A stretch of DNA of 15,468 nucleotides, taken from contig JALOBT010000050.1 in assembly GCA_023228125.1 (NCBI GenBank), positions 1-15,468 of the forward strand, read 5' to 3'. This document shows, one piece after another, positions 14,976 to 15,468 of this stretch (position 1 is the first letter of the stretch; each line of letters starts with the position of its first letter). The DNA comes from Candidatus Cloacimonadota bacterium. Lineage in GTDB: Bacteria; Cloacimonadota; Cloacimonadia; Cloacimonadales; Cloacimonadaceae. The translations under genes were made by a program, and so were the position numbers. The notes below the pieces were generated by a model. It did no database searches, had not been told where the DNA came from, and saw only the letters and a program-made list of their open reading frames with translations.

Positions 14976-15019
14976 AAATTAAAGACAATTGAAAGCGGGT
15001 TTTCTGTCAACATAAAGCT

Positions 15020-15181
15020 GGGGTTAATTTAGAATTTATGATGTAGGATGTAGAATTAATTGAGAATTGAGAATTGAGGATTTGGGTGCTGGATTCGTTT
15101 GCGTCTCGTGTCGAGTAAGACGGGGTTAATGTAGAATTTATGATGTAGAATGTAGAATTAATTCGGGTGCTGGATTCGTTT
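15020..15181. repeat. Imperfect direct repeat in the priA upstream region
   Basis: Two copies lie at 15020-15100 and 15122-15181. Both run from ggggttaat through agaatttatgatgtag and tagaattaatt to gggtgctggattcgttt. The first copy has about 21 extra bases made of gagaattgagaattgag-type AT-rich microrepeats. The 21 bases between copies include a short GTCT/AGAC inverted pair. Together with the element at 15179-15342 this fills the region upstream of priA; I see no gene in 14976-15468. Confidence 0.75.
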
Positions 15182-15342
15182 CATCCTGCGGATAAACCAG
15201 CATTCTGGGGTTCTCCTTACTCATTGGAGCCTCTTGATCACATCTTTATCTAGCCTTAATCAAGCGTTAAGAGTTAACGCTTGATTAAGGCTAGATAAAG
15301 ATATGATCGACGCCTTGGGGAGAGGGAGAAAGGATGATCAAA
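15179..15342 (-). repeat. Palindromic dispersed element, right copy (inverted relative to the left copy)
   Basis: The core arms are 15236-15270 and 15274-15308 around a 3-nt loop (gag), with one mismatch in 35 bp. The reverse complement of this stretch aligns along its whole length with 280-444, including both flanks, at high identity by eye. The two copies share identical inner 22-bp arms, while the loop trinucleotide and the outer arms have changed. It lies about 200 bp upstream of priA and presents the same side to priA as the left copy presents to rimP. Confidence 0.85.
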
Positions 15343-15351
15343 ACTGTTTTT

Positions 15352-15371
15352 ACGACAGGCCACGACAGGCC
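15352..15371. repeat. Two tandem copies of a 10-bp repeat
   Basis: ACGACAGGCC occurs twice back to back, just beyond the palindromic element. The function is unknown and it may be chance. The remainder up to 15468 holds no recognisable gene; a perfect short palindrome (CTTGTTT/AAACAAG, 15434-15448) is the only other structure. Confidence 0.5.
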
Positions 15372-15468
15372 TTGGAGTTTACATGAAAAACCAGCCGGGG
15401 ATTTGACGTACTGTCCCTATCAGGCGAATTTGCCTTGTTTAAAACAAGTGGTATGTTAGAGATTATTT

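Noticed and set aside
14982..15010. Promoter for priA on the - strand (TTGACA at + 15005-15010)
   Set aside because: At 17-nt spacing the -10 box would be TGTCTT, a poor match, and the transcript would be nearly leaderless; not enough to call.

Overview
This window carries a bacterial translation and RNA-metabolism gene cluster on the + strand (about 824-12606), a convergent priA gene on the - strand (12624-14975), and two repeat-rich non-coding flanks (1-823 and 14976-15468). The organism is most likely in the FCB superphylum, and Cloacimonadota (Candidatus Cloacamonas-like) is my best guess. That rests on a type IX-type C-terminal sorting domain on a secreted protein inside a Bacillus-like order rimP-nusA-ylxR-ylxQ-infB-rbfA-nrnA-truB-ribF, and on the general protein style. 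It is an inference, not a database result.

Layout. Positions 1-266 hold two complete 125-bp tandem repeats and the start of a third; the array probably runs off the left edge. Positions 280-444 hold one copy of a ~165-bp element built around a 35-bp-arm palindrome. A second copy lies at 15179-15342 in the opposite orientation. Each copy is upstream of a transcription unit and faces it in the same relative orientation. A candidate promoter (644-669), a small hairpin (689-704) and an intrinsic terminator (738-766) precede rimP and look like an attenuated leader.

The + strand genes are very tightly packed, with 1, 4, 11 and 22-nt overlaps or short gaps, and I see no internal terminator. They encode a 30S maturation factor (RimP), transcription factor NusA, YlxR, an L7Ae-fold protein, initiation factor IF2, RbfA with a very acidic tail, an NrnA-type DHH phosphoesterase, tRNA pseudouridine synthase TruB, the FAD/FMN synthase RibF, a secreted sorting-domain protein interrupted by a frameshift near 10120, a YhaM-type 3'-5' exoribonuclease and a YycJ-type metallo-hydrolase. 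Ribosome assembly and initiation (rimP, infB, rbfA), transcription elongation (nusA) and RNA turnover (nrnA, yhaM, probably yycJ) thus appear to be co-expressed.

The genes themselves are mostly ordinary housekeeping genes. The less ordinary signals are the repeats: the 125-bp units fold into a 20-bp stem that is fully paired only in the - strand transcript (through G-U wobbles), with a diverged relative at 461-524, and the large palindromic element occurs at both ends of the gene block.
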